A stretch of DNA of 64,000 nucleotides from an uncultured Lachnospiraceae bacterium (GTDB lineage: Bacteria > Bacillota > Clostridia > Lachnospirales > Lachnospiraceae): assembly GCA_947178125.1 (NCBI GenBank), contig CAMWXB010000009.1:29580-93579 (forward strand), read 5' to 3'. Shown piece after piece: positions 46,171 to 53,640 of the stretch. The notes beneath the pieces were generated by a model. That model did no database searches and was not told the origin of the DNA. It saw only the letters and a list, made by a program, of their open reading frames with translations. The position numbers and the translations under genes were made by a program. Every line of letters starts with the position of its first letter. Positions within the stretch are counted from its first letter, which is position 1.

Positions 46171-47271
46171 ATGAAATTATATCAAATGGAATTATATAAA
46201 TTATGCTGCCGGAAGCTTTTTATTGTGGGCGCTGTTGCCGTTATGGCAATCGTACTGCTTACGTTCTGGGTACAGGTCATGGACGAGGAGGCAACGGTAG
46301 ACGGTGTGAGATATGAAGGTTATCAGGCGGTACAGGTCAACAGGCAGATCACGGAAGAATTTAAAGGCATTCTGACGGATGAAAAAGCGGCGCAGATCAT
46401 CGAAAAATATGGTTTTCCGGAGAAGGTGGAAAAAGGATGGTATTATTTCAGGGATACGAATTTTCTGAATAATTTCGTGACGACATATTTGACGGATGCC
46501 TATGTGAACAGCATGGACGATTACCGGGTGGCTTCTTTTCTTTATCCGCTTGCGGAAAGTGACTTGGGAGCGGTGAGAGAAATTACCGGAAAAGAAATTG
46601 TTCTGGAATATTATAAAGGCTGGGAGAGTTTTATTATCGTGCATTACGTTGGAATGGTCCTGGGGAGTATCCTCGTTATTTTTACCGTGTCGCCCCTTTT
46701 TGCAGGTGAAGGACAGAGCAGAATGTTATCCTTACTCTTCACAACAAAAGAAGGTAAAGAAAAAGATATTACTATAAAAATAGAAGCGGCCATTACGGTA
46801 TCATTCATTATCTGGATGGGAATTTTTCTGTTAGATTTGTTGCTATGCGGTATTGTCTATGGCTTGGACGGACTCGACTGTTATAGCGGGGTGCTTACTT
46901 ATTTATCGACCTGGCGGCCGGCGAGGATGATACCGATGCCGTCTTATATTCTCATGGTACTGATGCTCAGTTTCTTCGGTATTCTTTCATTGTGCGCAAT
47001 CACAATGTGTATTTCTGCTCTCTGTAAGAGTTCTTTTCATGCGGTGACAATGAGTGCGGTCTGCTGGGGTGCGCCTGTTCTCGTTGCGATGTTTACGAAC
47101 GGCTTTCACGGAATCGGAAAACTGCTGGCCGCGGCGCCTGTTTTTATGGTAATTGGAGAGACCATTGATTTTATTTATGATATCTGGCTGATGCCCATAG
47201 GGATTGCGGCCTTTGTTTCGGTATTCTGTGTATTCCGGGCATATCGGAAGTACAGGGGGCAAAGATTTTGA
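46171..47271 (+). CDS. ABC-2 type permease, copy 2 (paralogue)
   Basis: 366 residues starting MKLYQMELYKLCCRK. It has the same layout as copy 1 and long stretches of shared sequence (EGYQAVQVNRQITEEFKG, LTDEK, EKYGFP, FLNNFV, LFTTKEG). A 38-base run is identical between the genes (45135-45172 and 46318-46355), pointing to a fairly recent tandem duplication or gene conversion. ATG 46171 is 11 bases after AGAGG; an in-frame TTG upstream has no SD. The two copies may form a heterodimer. Confidence 0.82.
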   Translation: MKLYQMELYKLCCRKLFIVGAVAVMAIVLLTFWVQVMDEEATVDGVRYEGYQAVQVNRQITEEFKGILTDEKAAQIIEKYGFPEKVEKGWYYFRDTNFLNNFVTTYLTDAYVNSMDDYRVASFLYPLAESDLGAVREITGKEIVLEYYKGWESFIIVHYVGMVLGSILVIFTVSPLFAGEGQSRMLSLLFTTKEGKEKDITIKIEAAITVSFIIWMGIFLLDLLLCGIVYGLDGLDCYSGVLTYLSTWRPARMIPMPSYILMVLMLSFFGILSLCAITMCISALCKSSFHAVTMSAVCWGAPVLVAMFTNGFHGIGKLLAAAPVFMVIGETIDFIYDIWLMPIGIAAFVSVFCVFRAYRKYRGQRF

Positions 47272-47285
47272 AGCAAGTACAATAA

Positions 47286-47321
47286 CTAATAGTATCTCCG
47301 AATAAGTGGAGATACTATTAG
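47286..47321. terminator. Hairpin between the permease and the convergent CotH gene
   Basis: A perfect 14-bp stem (47286-47299 with 47308-47321, eight-base loop) without a T-run. It overlaps the CotH stop codon and probably ends transcripts from both sides. Confidence 0.6.
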
Positions 47322-49135
47322 TCATATTGCAGAACAGCATGGAAATCCATGTTTTCATCTACAGGAGCATCCATATCCGGCATAGAGCCGTCCGGTGCGG
47401 CCCAATGGGAAAACTGCGCGTAATCGAAATCCGCTTCGGGAAAAGCCGGAAGAGTTTCGCCGTCAAAAACATATAAAGTATCATAGATAGTATTTTCGAC
47501 ATACAGGGAAATCTGGTGCACAGGAACCTGTTCTATCCACGCCTTGTCCAGAAAAGCTTTGCGCTTTACAATATAATTGTACAAAAAGGCGGTTTCCTCT
47601 TCTCTTTCTGCGGTATCCTCGTTTAGAATATATTGTTCATCCCAACGGACTCTGTCCATTGCGGCAGAGGCATTGGTCATTTCGACAAGCTGTGGAAGCA
47701 CATCCTCAGCGAGTGTCAATAGATGACCGCTTATTTCGTTTTGATAGCAGGCGGTGAGCTCATCATAAAATTCCGGCTTGTTATACAGAGCGGAAAACCA
47801 TACGGAAGAATCACTGTGGGCGGCAAGTCTGGTGAGTCTGTCTGGAGAAGAAGAGATATGGCCGAGATAAGCGGGTGCATTTCCCCATGTAACATCATAA
47901 TCCCAGACCGGCCCTGCATACAGTTTATCGCTTATGGAATCGATATCTTTATAGAAATAGGAACTTGCTACGCCGCCGTCATAATTGGCGGTTACTTCTT
48001 CTAACAGGTATTTTCTGACAAAAGAATCCAAATCTATCATATCCGTATAGTATTTTTCAGTGTTGGCGTCTATCCCATCGGGAGAAAGAATCGCATTTTC
48101 CACATTCTGGACATATTCATTGATATATGCAATCTGATTTTCCGAAGCATATTCCGGCGAACGGAGGATAAAGGATTCCTGAGCGTCTGTAATAAAATAA
48201 CTTTCGTTATTTTCAACTTCCTTCAGAAACCTGTCGTCAAAATCCCGTTCAATCAAATATCCGCCTGTGATATTATCGGGGTCATCAGGTATTTGCTTTG
48301 CTTTTGTTGTATCGGTCCATGCCGTTTCATAGAGTCCTAAGTCTGTTTCATTATTTACAATTTCAGTTATTTTTTCCAAATCTGTAATATCAAGGCGCTC
48401 TTTTTCAACCTCTATTTTCTCTACGACGTAATAATTTCCCACATATTCGCCGTTTAAATATAAATCGACAAATACGCCTTCCTCCGATTGTGCCAGTTCG
48501 AGATGGTTTGCAAGGTTTCTGGACAATGCATTTCGTAATAATGTCGGGTCTGCGGAATTGGAAACAAAAATCCATTTTTTGGCAGAATCCATCCCAAGAA
48601 AGGGAATGTCATCGGCCAGTTTGATCTGATAAGGTTTTTTTTCAAATTCCGTAAAAGAAGTATTTCCACGGCCTTTTACATAAGTGAGCGGAAGCTGGAA
48701 GTCCGTACTGCCATCTGCTTCCAGTACGGAGATGTATCCCGGCTCCCTGTAGTTTTTGTCGCTGTTGATTTCGTCCGATGTTCCCGATTCCGTATCGATA
48801 AACACTGCCGGAATATTTTCGGAATACATCCATACAATGGAAGAAGGTTCTATGCCCGCGGGTATTTCCGGTTCCACATCCGCATTTTTACAGGCGGAAG
48901 GGAGAAACGCATAATACTGGTCATCCTTTTGCCAGAGTGCGATTTCATGTCCTGCTACACGAATAAAGGCATTATCCGCCGTATGCTCCCCGTTTTCTCC
49001 TATATTCTCGATTGAAGCTCCATTGTCTGTATCTCGATATTCAGAAAGCTTATTCAGGCCTAAAAGCAATACCGAACTGATTCCGATTAAAATACAGTAA
49101 ATCCATTTTCTTCCCATTATCATTTTGTCATTCAT
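47318..49135 (-). CDS. CotH-family protein kinase-like protein
   Basis: 605 residues with an N-terminal membrane anchor (about 10-28), so it faces outward. The CotH kinase domain (about 155-490) is shown by GNTSFTEFEKKPYQIKL, YVGNYYVVEKIEVEKERLDI, GGYLIERDF and GPVWDYDVTWGN, the last holding the metal-binding Asp residues. CotH proteins phosphorylate spore coat proteins in Bacillus; in many clostridia relatives are secreted cell-surface proteins. The C-terminus (from about 515) is a separate small domain of Listeria-Bacteroides repeat-like character. The SD is weak. Confidence 0.87.
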   Translation of the reverse strand: MNDKMIMGRKWIYCILIGISSVLLLGLNKLSEYRDTDNGASIENIGENGEHTADNAFIRVAGHEIALWQKDDQYYAFLPSACKNADVEPEIPAGIEPSSIVWMYSENIPAVFIDTESGTSDEINSDKNYREPGYISVLEADGSTDFQLPLTYVKGRGNTSFTEFEKKPYQIKLADDIPFLGMDSAKKWIFVSNSADPTLLRNALSRNLANHLELAQSEEGVFVDLYLNGEYVGNYYVVEKIEVEKERLDITDLEKITEIVNNETDLGLYETAWTDTTKAKQIPDDPDNITGGYLIERDFDDRFLKEVENNESYFITDAQESFILRSPEYASENQIAYINEYVQNVENAILSPDGIDANTEKYYTDMIDLDSFVRKYLLEEVTANYDGGVASSYFYKDIDSISDKLYAGPVWDYDVTWGNAPAYLGHISSSPDRLTRLAAHSDSSVWFSALYNKPEFYDELTACYQNEISGHLLTLAEDVLPQLVEMTNASAAMDRVRWDEQYILNEDTAEREEETAFLYNYIVKRKAFLDKAWIEQVPVHQISLYVENTIYDTLYVFDGETLPAFPEADFDYAQFSHWAAPDGSMPDMDAPVDENMDFHAVLQYD

Positions 49136-49168
49136 CCATTATTTTTATCTTTGTTCTTTATCCTGATA

Positions 49169-49921
49169 TCATTTCATAAGCAGTCCGACCGGACAATGGT
49201 CAGAACCCATAATATCCTTATAAATGACCGCATCCTCCAACTTTTCCTTCAGGCTTTCGGAGACCATAAAATAGTCAATGCGCCATCCCGCGTTTTTTTC
49301 TCTTGCATGGAACTGGTAAGACCACCAGGAATAGGCTCCTTCCAGATCGGGATAAAAGTAACGGAAGGTATCTATCAGGCCGGACTTTGTAACAGTCGTG
49401 AACTTCGTCCGTTCTTCGTCGGTAAAGCCGGCATTTTTGCGGTTGGTCTTTGGATTTTTCAAATCAATTTCCTGATGTGCTACGTTCAGGTCGCCGCAGA
49501 AAATAACGGGTTTCTTTTCTTCCAGTTTTTTGATAAAGCAAAGAAAATCGTCTTCCCACTGCATGCGATAGGCCAGTCTGGTGAGTTCCCGCTGTGAATT
49601 GGGCGTATATACGGTCGTTACATAAAATTCCGGAAATTCCAGAGTAATGACGCGTCCTTCATGATCATGCTCCTCGATGCCTATTCCGTAAGTGACAGAA
49701 AGCGGCTCTTCCTTTGTGAAAACGGCTGTGCCGGAATACCCTTTTTTCTCCGCATAATTCCAGTATTGGTGGTAGCCTGGCAGTTCCAGAGAAATCTGCC
49801 CTTCCTGTAATTTTGTCTCCTGTAAGCAGAAAATATCCGCTTTTGTTTCGTTAAAAAATTCCATGAATCCTTTGCCTATGCAGGCCCGCAGTCCGTTCAC
49901 ATTCCATGATATCAGTTTCAT
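49169..49921 (-). CDS. xth: Exodeoxyribonuclease III (AP endonuclease)
   Basis: 250 residues. All family motifs are present: [20 protein letters not shown] with the metal-binding Glu, the YTPNSQRE region, CGDLNVAH, and the ending SDHCPVGLL with the catalytic Asp-His. It cuts DNA at abasic sites and trims 3' ends. AAAGGAGAC precedes the ATG. It is 33 bases upstream of the CotH gene on the same strand. Confidence 0.96.
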   Translation of the reverse strand: MKLISWNVNGLRACIGKGFMEFFNETKADIFCLQETKLQEGQISLELPGYHQYWNYAEKKGYSGTAVFTKEEPLSVTYGIGIEEHDHEGRVITLEFPEFYVTTVYTPNSQRELTRLAYRMQWEDDFLCFIKKLEEKKPVIFCGDLNVAHQEIDLKNPKTNRKNAGFTDEERTKFTTVTKSGLIDTFRYFYPDLEGAYSWWSYQFHAREKNAGWRIDYFMVSESLKEKLEDAVIYKDIMGSDHCPVGLLMK

Positions 49922-49960
49922 GTTTTATCCGTCTCCTTTTGTTGATTTATTTTGACAGGT

Positions 49961-50054
49961 AATTGCGAAACATGCACAACTGCTGTCTTGGAGTAATGCG
50001 TTTCGCAATTGCTGTCGCTCTTCATTCCTGCGTGTACTCCGTTATTTACGGAGT
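49961..50054 (-). promoter_or_regulatory. Hairpins between the SGNH gene and xth
   Basis: AATTGCGAAAC (49961-49971) pairs with GTTTCGCAATT (50000-50010), and ACTCCGT (50036-50042) pairs with ACGGAGT (50048-50054). Neither has a T-run. They may end the MBOAT transcript or form the xth leader. Confidence 0.45.
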
Positions 50055-50056
50055 TA

Positions 50057-51112
50057 TTAATTTGGATAGTATTCCAGTATATCCTCCTGTACGATTCTTT
50101 CTGAAAGTTCGTACATATTTTGAATCCGTTCCTGATAGTTATCTTTCGTCAGCCTGTTTTCTCCGGCAATCAGCTTATCGCAGATGACCTGATTGATGTC
50201 TTTGGAGAAATGAATCATATCCATGTATAAGTCCAGGTCCGTAATAATATCTTCTTCGTCCTGATAATAGTATATTTCTACATTGTCATATTCCAGGAGT
50301 GCGGCAATGGCCTGTTCTTCATTGTAAAGATAAGCATCCCGCTCGCCGCTCCGGTAAACATTATCCCACCAGAGCATGGAGTAGGGCGGAAAGAAAAATT
50401 TGAAGGTCGTTCCGGGATGTGATTTGACCATATTGGTCAATAATGCAACATTTCCTGCAAGCTCCTCCGCATAATAAGTCTTTTCCTGCATGGGTTTGAC
50501 AGAAGATAATCGGTTATACATTCCCGTTGCCAGTTCTGCACTGAAAAACTTCCACTGTGCCCAGTTATAGGAATTTCCTTCGTCATAATCGCTTTTTAAA
50601 GAAAAAGCCAGCATATAGGGAATTTTTTCCAAAAGGATGTCCTTATTCAGGACATAAGGATAATCGTTCAAAATGTTCGTATCATACAGATACATGGGAC
50701 AGCCCGTGGATTCGTAGGTCGTTTCCGTACTGGCGGAAAGAGAAGAAGGGTCGATGTTGTAAAATACATATTTCAGATCCCGATTCTCATAAGCGACATC
50801 GAGCAGATAGCACAGGTCTGCAGTTGCGCCGTAGGAACGTATCGCTTTGATCGTCCGGCAGCCAAAGCCGTTATCGAACCATGTATTGTTATAATTTTCA
50901 CAGACGGAAGAACCAACAATGAGACTGTCGTAATCGAAATTGCGCAGCGTTCCGATACACTGATATTCTTTGTCCGTGAGCACGCTCTTGAGGCCGGGGA
51001 GCGGCTTATGATACTGATAAAAAGGATCGAACAGTATAACAATTGCAATGATGAGCAGAAGAGTCCCGATACTTCTTATAAAAAAAGATTTGATAAATTT
51101 CTGTTCTGTCAT
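50057..51112 (-). CDS. SGNH-type acyltransferase partner (DltD/AlgX-like)
   Basis: 351 residues with an N-terminal membrane segment (about 12-30) and an extracytoplasmic domain. The SGNH serine motif is in SLIVGSSVCENY (near residue 68) and the Asp/His pair in LYMDMIHFS near residue 310. It lies 30 bases downstream of an MBOAT gene, a standard pairing in which the MBOAT protein moves acetyl groups across the membrane and the SGNH protein transfers them to a surface polymer. The acceptor is unknown. Confidence 0.8.
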   Translation of the reverse strand: MTEQKFIKSFFIRSIGTLLLIIAIVILFDPFYQYHKPLPGLKSVLTDKEYQCIGTLRNFDYDSLIVGSSVCENYNNTWFDNGFGCRTIKAIRSYGATADLCYLLDVAYENRDLKYVFYNIDPSSLSASTETTYESTGCPMYLYDTNILNDYPYVLNKDILLEKIPYMLAFSLKSDYDEGNSYNWAQWKFFSAELATGMYNRLSSVKPMQEKTYYAEELAGNVALLTNMVKSHPGTTFKFFFPPYSMLWWDNVYRSGERDAYLYNEEQAIAALLEYDNVEIYYYQDEEDIITDLDLYMDMIHFSKDINQVICDKLIAGENRLTKDNYQERIQNMYELSERIVQEDILEYYPN

Positions 51113-51142
51113 TTGCGTTCCACCGCCTTTCTTTATTGTTTT

Positions 51143-52639
51143 TTAGAAATTAAAGTATAAAAAGGTGCTGACCTGTGATAAAGAGATGACACACCATACG
51201 AAAACTGCCGTGACTGCCCAGCATTTACCGGAAGTAAGTTTTCCATTCTCCGCGATTTCCAGGACATTTTTCCGGGTGATCATGAAGAAGGACAGAGCCA
51301 GATAAAAAAGCAGCAGTCCCAGATAAGCATAACCGGTAAGCTGAGGCGCCATGATGCCGAGCGCTTCTTTTATAACGTAAAATTCCGGGATATCCAGCGT
51401 CGAAGCGACTTCGAACATTTTTCCCGTATAATTCATTGCGCCCAGATTTCGGAACATTTGTATGGCGCCGGCCATGCTTTCGCTTCGGAAAAAGAACAGG
51501 GAAAGATTAAAGAAGCCGAAGGTCAGGATCCATCCAAGCCATGCCGGAATATGAAATTTTGCAGGATGTTTTTCCGCTCTTCCACTGATACCGACAATGC
51601 CGAGATTATCCCAGACAACGAGGAGTCCCTGCATCGTGCCCCATGCAATATAAGTCCACGCCGCCCCGTGCCAGAGGCCGCTCAGGAAGAAAATAATGAT
51701 CGTATTAAGTATTGTCCGCAGCTTTCCTTTTTTGCTGCCTCCGAGCGGAATATAAACATAAGTGACGAAAAAGCGGGAGAGCGTCATATGCCAACGCTGC
51801 CATAACTCTTTGACCGAACAGGCCCGGTAAGGGGAATTGAAATTGACGGGAAGAATGATATTGAACATTCTGCCCAGTCCCATCGCCATATCGGAATAAC
51901 CGCTGAAATCGAAATAGATTTCAAAAGTATAAGCCAGAATGACGAGAACGGTCGAAGGCGTGTCCAGACTAAAGGTCTGTGCAAAACCGTAATTTACAAC
52001 GAGCGCGAGAACATCGGCGAGCAGAATTTTTTTACCAAGTCCGAGAACGAACAGGACGATGCCCTGTGAAAAATTTTGCACGTTCAGTTTGCGGTTCGCC
52101 GTATCCTCGAACTGAGGAATCATTTCCTTATATAGAACAATCGGTCCTGCGACGAGCTGCGGGAAAAAGGTGACAAAGGTCACATAATTGATAAAGGAAT
52201 AGTGTTCCGCCCTGCCGAGACAGCGGTCTATGATAAAAGAAAGCTGCTGGAAGGTAAAGAAGCTGATGCCGAGGGGCAGCAGAATATGTTTCAGGGTAAA
52301 ATCCGTATGAAAAGCCAGATTCAGGTTTTCGATAAAGAAGTCATAATATTTGAAATAAAAGAGCAGTCCTAAATTGAATAAAAGGCCGACAAGCAGTCCG
52401 GCCCGGTTTGCAAGTTTTGTCCGGGCATGGATAAGAAGCCAGCTTAAGAAATAATTGACTGCGATGCTGACTACAATAATAGCGAGATAGTAAACGTTGA
52501 AATAGCCATAGAACCATAACGACATACCGGCCAGGAAAACCTTTGCCAGTTCATAACGTTCAAAATGATTCAATAAATACCAGCCGATCAGTGTAAGCGG
52601 CAGAAATATAAATATAAATAAAAAAGAATTAAATAACAT
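51143..52639 (-). CDS. MBOAT family membrane-bound O-acyltransferase
   Basis: 498 residues with about eleven membrane segments. The catalytic His lies in LSGLWHGAAWTYIAWG near residue 325, and the family segments YFDFSGYSDMAMGLGRMF and NFNSPYRACSVKELWQRWHMTLS are complete. It is of the DltB/AlgI type and should move acyl groups for O-acetylation of a surface glycan or teichoic acid. ATG 52639 is chosen; ATG 52651 (MGVNM) is in frame but would include the SD. Confidence 0.93.
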   Translation of the reverse strand: MLFNSFLFIFIFLPLTLIGWYLLNHFERYELAKVFLAGMSLWFYGYFNVYYLAIIVVSIAVNYFLSWLLIHARTKLANRAGLLVGLLFNLGLLFYFKYYDFFIENLNLAFHTDFTLKHILLPLGISFFTFQQLSFIIDRCLGRAEHYSFINYVTFVTFFPQLVAGPIVLYKEMIPQFEDTANRKLNVQNFSQGIVLFVLGLGKKILLADVLALVVNYGFAQTFSLDTPSTVLVILAYTFEIYFDFSGYSDMAMGLGRMFNIILPVNFNSPYRACSVKELWQRWHMTLSRFFVTYVYIPLGGSKKGKLRTILNTIIIFFLSGLWHGAAWTYIAWGTMQGLLVVWDNLGIVGISGRAEKHPAKFHIPAWLGWILTFGFFNLSLFFFRSESMAGAIQMFRNLGAMNYTGKMFEVASTLDIPEFYVIKEALGIMAPQLTGYAYLGLLLFYLALSFFMITRKNVLEIAENGKLTSGKCWAVTAVFVWCVISLSQVSTFLYFNF

Positions 52640-52669
52640 ATTTACACCCATTTGTCTGCTTTGGCAGAC
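52640..52669 (-). promoter_or_regulatory. Type II leader before the MBOAT gene
   Basis: A perfect GTCTGC/GCAGAC hairpin (52654-52669) is followed on the minus strand by AAATGGGTGTAAAT and the ATG. It matches the leaders of the first permease gene and the small HTH gene. Confidence 0.55.
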
Positions 52670-52723
52670 GTTTCAATTCAAAAGTTCTGCTCCGGATTCC
52701 ATATAATTAAAAAAATCAAATAT

Positions 52724-52757
52724 GGTATAGTATACCAAATTCGGAAAAAGGTTACAA
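52724..52757 (-). promoter_or_regulatory. MBOAT promoter overlapped by a palindrome
   Basis: On the minus strand TTGTAA (52757-52752) and TATACT (52734-52729) have a 17-base spacer. The perfect palindrome GGTATAGTATACC (52724-52736) covers the -10, so it is a candidate operator. It also lies upstream of the divergent lipoprotein gene. Confidence 0.55.
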
Positions 52758-52786
52758 TGGATAATAGAAAGGAGTATGACGATAAA

Positions 52787-53428
52787 ATGATGAAAAAAAA
52801 GATAATGATAGTATTGACGGCAAGCCTGGTTTTATGCAGCCTGTCAGGATGCGGTAAAAGCACACCGACAGGGGAGATGGTAAATAACAAAAGAAATATT
52901 GATGAACAGAATGAGATACTGGAAATACCGGTGGGAAGTTCTTATGTGGAAAATGAGGAACAATATGCAAAGAAAACGTTTCCTACTTTAACACAGCTGC
53001 GGGAGGAGGTAAAAGAAGAACTGGTTGAGCGCTATTGGCCCGAAATTTCCATATCGGAAGAAGAACTGGAGAGTGAAACGGGAATTACGCGGAATATGTA
53101 TATCGAATTTCTGGCGGAAAAGCCGAGTACGGAGACAAATATGGACAGGTTGATCATCATTCACGCCAAAGAAGATTATGTCGGCGCAGTCGAGCAGGCA
53201 CTGGAAGACTATCGGCTCAAAATGATAGAGGAAAACCAGAAGTATCCGCAGAATCTCTGTAAAGTGGAAGCATCCCGGATGGAAACGATTGAAAATTATA
53301 TCTGTTTTGTGCAGCTGGGTGCGGATACGAGCATTGTGGCGGACAAAGGGAAAGATGAGATCATATCCTATTGTCTGGAAGAGAATGAGCGGGCAGTCGA
53401 TATATTAGAAAAGGCTATCTTACGATAG
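52787..53428 (+). CDS. Lipoprotein of unknown function (DUF4358-like)
   Basis: 213 residues. A basic start MMKKKIMIV is followed by a hydrophobic stretch and a lipobox LSGC, so the mature protein starts at cysteine near residue 21 and is lipid-anchored outside. The part MDRLIIIHAKEDYVGAVEQALEDYRLK and the VEASRMETIENYICFVQLG segment resemble DUF4358 lipoproteins; this identification is moderate. AAAGGAG lies 12 bases before the ATG. It is divergent from the MBOAT/SGNH pair and may belong to the same surface pathway. Confidence 0.8.
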   Translation: MMKKKIMIVLTASLVLCSLSGCGKSTPTGEMVNNKRNIDEQNEILEIPVGSSYVENEEQYAKKTFPTLTQLREEVKEELVERYWPEISISEEELESETGITRNMYIEFLAEKPSTETNMDRLIIIHAKEDYVGAVEQALEDYRLKMIEENQKYPQNLCKVEASRMETIENYICFVQLGADTSIVADKGKDEIISYCLEENERAVDILEKAILR

Positions 53429-53468
53429 CCTGCATCTTACGATAAACTGCATCTTACGATAGCCTTTT
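53409..53468. terminator. Bidirectional terminator made of a 17-bp tandem repeat
   Basis: An 11-bp outer stem (53409-53419 with 53458-53468) has T residues on both sides. Inside it ATCTTACGATAGCCTGC-type units of 17 bases occur three times (from 53417, 53434 and 53451). It begins inside the end of the lipoprotein gene and faces the small feo gene. Confidence 0.7.
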
Positions 53469-53478
53469 CGATAAAGGA

Positions 53479-53616
53479 TTAATGACAATGGCCGCCACAG
53501 TGACTGCAGTCGCCGCCGCACTGTAAGGATTTACCGTTTTTCTTATCCCGTATCATGCTTCTGACTGCGAGTAAAACGGCCGTAGCTATGATTACCAAAG
53601 TAATGACTGTTCCCAT
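53479..53616 (-). CDS. FeoB-associated Cys-rich membrane protein
   Basis: 45 residues: one membrane segment (about 3-20), a basic stretch and a C-terminal cluster CGGDCSHCGGHCH with four cysteines and two histidines, as in the small proteins that follow feoB in many Firmicutes. It probably binds Fe2+ or its redox state at the inner face of FeoB. GGAG lies seven bases before ATG 53616; ATG 53628 is in frame without SD. It is 24 bases downstream of feoB. Confidence 0.88.
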   Translation of the reverse strand: MGTVITLVIIATAVLLAVRSMIRDKKNGKSLQCGGDCSHCGGHCH

Positions 53617-53640
53617 AACAATCTCCATTCTTGATTTCTG

